From Clostridium transplantifaecale (GTDB taxonomy: Bacteria > Bacillota > Clostridia > Lachnospirales > Lachnospiraceae): a DNA stretch of 64,000 nucleotides. Each line of letters opens with the position of its first letter. The first letter of the stretch is position 1. Shown piece after piece: positions 63,058 through 64,000 of this stretch. The notes under the pieces were generated by a model. It was not told the DNA's origin and did not search any database. It was given only the letters and a program-made list of their open reading frames with translations. The stretch is taken from the NCBI RefSeq assembly GCF_900626075.1, contig NZ_UYZY01000008.1:209676-273675 (forward strand), in the 5' to 3' direction. Made by a program: the position numbers and the translations under genes.

Positions 63058-63315
63058 AATGGCGAACCTAAAATCTCATATAGATCAACAAACGTAACGA
63101 CGGAGTGGCTCATTAAAAATCCAGTAAGCATAGGCATCATGACAAAAGCTGTTTCAGGGTTTGATTTCCCCCTGGACTATACCTGGTTTTTTATCGCAAT
63201 TTCCGACGGTTGGGGTGCCGGTATGCTGGTGTTTCCTTACGGCCAGGCAGGTAGTAATATTGTTATTGGTCAGTACGACAAAACCTCCCTTAAGTGGCGA
63301 TGGACAATTAAGTAA
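63058..63315 (+). CDS. Cassette 5: alternative tail-fibre tip
   Basis: Starts at AAT GGC GAA, encodes 85 residues (NGEPKISYRSTNVTTEWL to TSLKWRWTIK) and ends at TAA. A chance look-alike of the motif (GTGGCGA) near its end is in another frame. The segment is rich in aromatic residues and glycine. Confidence 0.75.
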   Translation, partial: NGEPKISYRSTNVTTEWLIKNPVSIGIMTKAVSGFDFPLDYTWFFIAISDGWGAGMLVFPYGQAGSNIVIGQYDKTSLKWRWTIK

Positions 63316-63337
63316 TGGTCTTCTCCTCTCCCAGTAA

Positions 63338-63583
63338 AATGGCGAGTTGCGATACTGTGTCACAAAATCCGGTATTGATATACTTACACTTGATGCGGGA
63401 ACATACTATTGTGCCAATAATTGTAAAAACCTCCCTGTTGATAACCAGTATTGTCAAATTGATGTTGTTTGGCTTTCGACCTCAAAGACAGAAAAGTTAA
63501 TAAAAGCCTACATTGTTTCAGGGCAATGCTTCACACGTTTTTTTGTCAACTCCGCTTGGGGGCCTTGGTACTCATTAACGTAA
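63338..63583 (+). CDS. Cassette 6: alternative tail-fibre tip, pyocin-knob-like
   Basis: Starts at AAT GGC GAG, encodes 81 residues (NGELRYCVTKSGIDILTL to SAWGPWYSLT), ends at TAA. The pattern GTYYCANNCKNLP followed by QIDVVWLSTS and a terminal WGPW strongly resembles the knob domain of phage fibres and pyocin tails, which bind cell-surface receptors. Confidence 0.8.
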   Translation, partial: NGELRYCVTKSGIDILTLDAGTYYCANNCKNLPVDNQYCQIDVVWLSTSKTEKLIKAYIVSGQCFTRFFVNSAWGPWYSLT

Positions 63584-63595
63584 AATCGTAGGCAA

Positions 63596-63874
63596 AATGG
63601 CGATGCCCCAAAGAAATTAAATTTTTTAGGAATGCTAGGTGAAGATCCCGATAACAGTGTCAAGGATAACCTTTATGCACTGTATGCCAGGCAATACAAT
63701 ATTTACGCATCCTCTCCCTCGTGGTTCCCATACGTATTAATTGTTGACAACTCTATGATTATCGGATATGAGACATCGAACAAATACGGTGCACAAATTA
63801 TGCTCGCTCATGGATCCGGAATGAAGTTACGAACCATTAACGTAAACGGTTGGAATGCGTGGCGCACACTATAA
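63596..63874 (+). CDS. Cassette 7: alternative tail-fibre tip
   Basis: Starts at AAT GGC GAT, encodes 92 residues (NGDAPKKLNFLGMLGEDP to NVNGWNAWRTL). The stop TAA is directly followed by the next motif. The terminal NGWNAWRTL is a common fibre-tip ending. No start or ribosome binding site. Confidence 0.78.
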   Translation, partial: NGDAPKKLNFLGMLGEDPDNSVKDNLYALYARQYNIYASSPSWFPYVLIVDNSMIIGYETSNKYGAQIMLAHGSGMKLRTINVNGWNAWRTL

Positions 63875-64000
63875 AATGGCGATAAGCTGGCCGGAACCAT
63901 AACCGGAGGAATAAAATTCACAGTCGAACGTCTTGAAGAACGTTTCGTTATCACTGTGTCAGATGCGTCATCGAAAGGATATAGACTTGACGCAACAGCT
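63875..64000 (+). CDS. Cassette 8, cut by the window end
   Basis: Starts at AAT GGC GAT and is open for 42 codons (NGDKLAGTITGGIKFTVE onward) to the last base of the window. It shows the array continues to the right, where the expressed fibre gene and a recombinase would be expected. Confidence 0.7.

Larger units (their letters stand above)
62085..64000 (+). other. Array of silent C-terminal tail-fibre cassettes separated by AAATGGCGA
   Basis: The 9-base motif AAATGGCGA occurs at 62120, 62294, 62539, 62790, 63057, 63337, 63595 and 63874 (first base), always in the same strand and 174-280 bases apart. From each motif an open frame begins Asn-Gly-(Glu/Asp) and, in the seven complete cassettes, ends in a stop at or within about 20 bases of the next motif. 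Between motifs the encoded peptides are unrelated. Seven of eight lack a start codon and ribosome binding site near the motif. The array continues beyond 64000. Confidence 0.85.

Noticed and set aside
63291..63299. Ninth copy of the cassette motif (AAGTGGCGA)
   Set aside because: It differs at one base, lies in a different frame inside cassette 5 and is not followed by a separate open frame.
61856..64000. Diversity-generating retroelement variable region
   Set aside because: No reverse transcriptase, no template/variable repeat pair and no adenine-specific substitutions; cassettes are wholly different sequences joined at a short motif.

Overview
The window looks like the chromosome of an anaerobic, spore-forming member of the Clostridia, most likely Lachnospiraceae. 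The evidence is moderate GC content, a spoIIIAA gene with a SigE-like promoter at the left edge, a T-box leucine leader, SARP/BTAD and RpiR regulators, 2-hydroxyacyl-CoA dehydratase genes and an AmmeMemoRadiSam locus. A species such as Clostridium symbiosum is possible, but that is inference only.

Left part (1-13.4 kb): after the 5' end of spoIIIAA comes a nine-gene minus-strand operon running from 13242 to 366. It encodes a YjiH-type membrane protein, urocanate hydratase, a class III CoA-transferase, two 2-hydroxyacyl-CoA dehydratase subunits, an acyl-CoA dehydrogenase, EtfB, EtfA and a BTAD regulator. The set resembles the reductive Stickland modules for aryl-lactates but is joined to a histidine-pathway enzyme, so an imidazole-lactate/urocanate to imidazolepropionate route is a reasonable hypothesis. 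The operon promoter carries direct repeats of the SARP kind.

Middle part (13.6-36.7 kb): a pyridoxal-type kinase; a Vat-type acetyltransferase behind two copies of a 112-bp hairpin-rich repeat; a MetE-like protein; two large, mutually homologous palindromic elements in a gene-free kilobase; a lipoprotein; a threonine dehydratase/RidA/RpiR operon; DUF1847 and AmmeMemoRadiSam genes; a T-box-controlled leuA whose product ends in an AraC-type DNA-binding domain; an SdpR/SdpI pair; an Old-Yellow-Enzyme plus symporter operon with a divergent LysR; and a Mef-like efflux gene with an RLR leader peptide and an attenuator.

Right-middle part (34.4-60 kb): ECF sigma/anti-sigma genes, a large membrane-anchored protein, a lipoprotein/response regulator/histidine kinase operon, a SpoVB-like flippase, rlmH with an orphan Phd antitoxin, a lipid- or ester-related operon, comEA with a WalR-like regulator, folD with azlCD, recJ, and a barnase/barstar pair whose barnase is a predicted lipoprotein.

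Right end (60.2-64 kb): a phage lysis module (amidase, holin, XhlA-like protein) on the minus strand, then an array of at least eight open cassettes on the plus strand. Each begins at the nine-base motif AAATGGCGA, read as Asn-Gly-Glu/Asp. Each complete one ends in a stop at or shortly before the next motif, and none but the first has an obvious start. These look like silent, exchangeable C-terminal tips for a phage tail fibre (shufflon-like) and are the most striking feature of the window.
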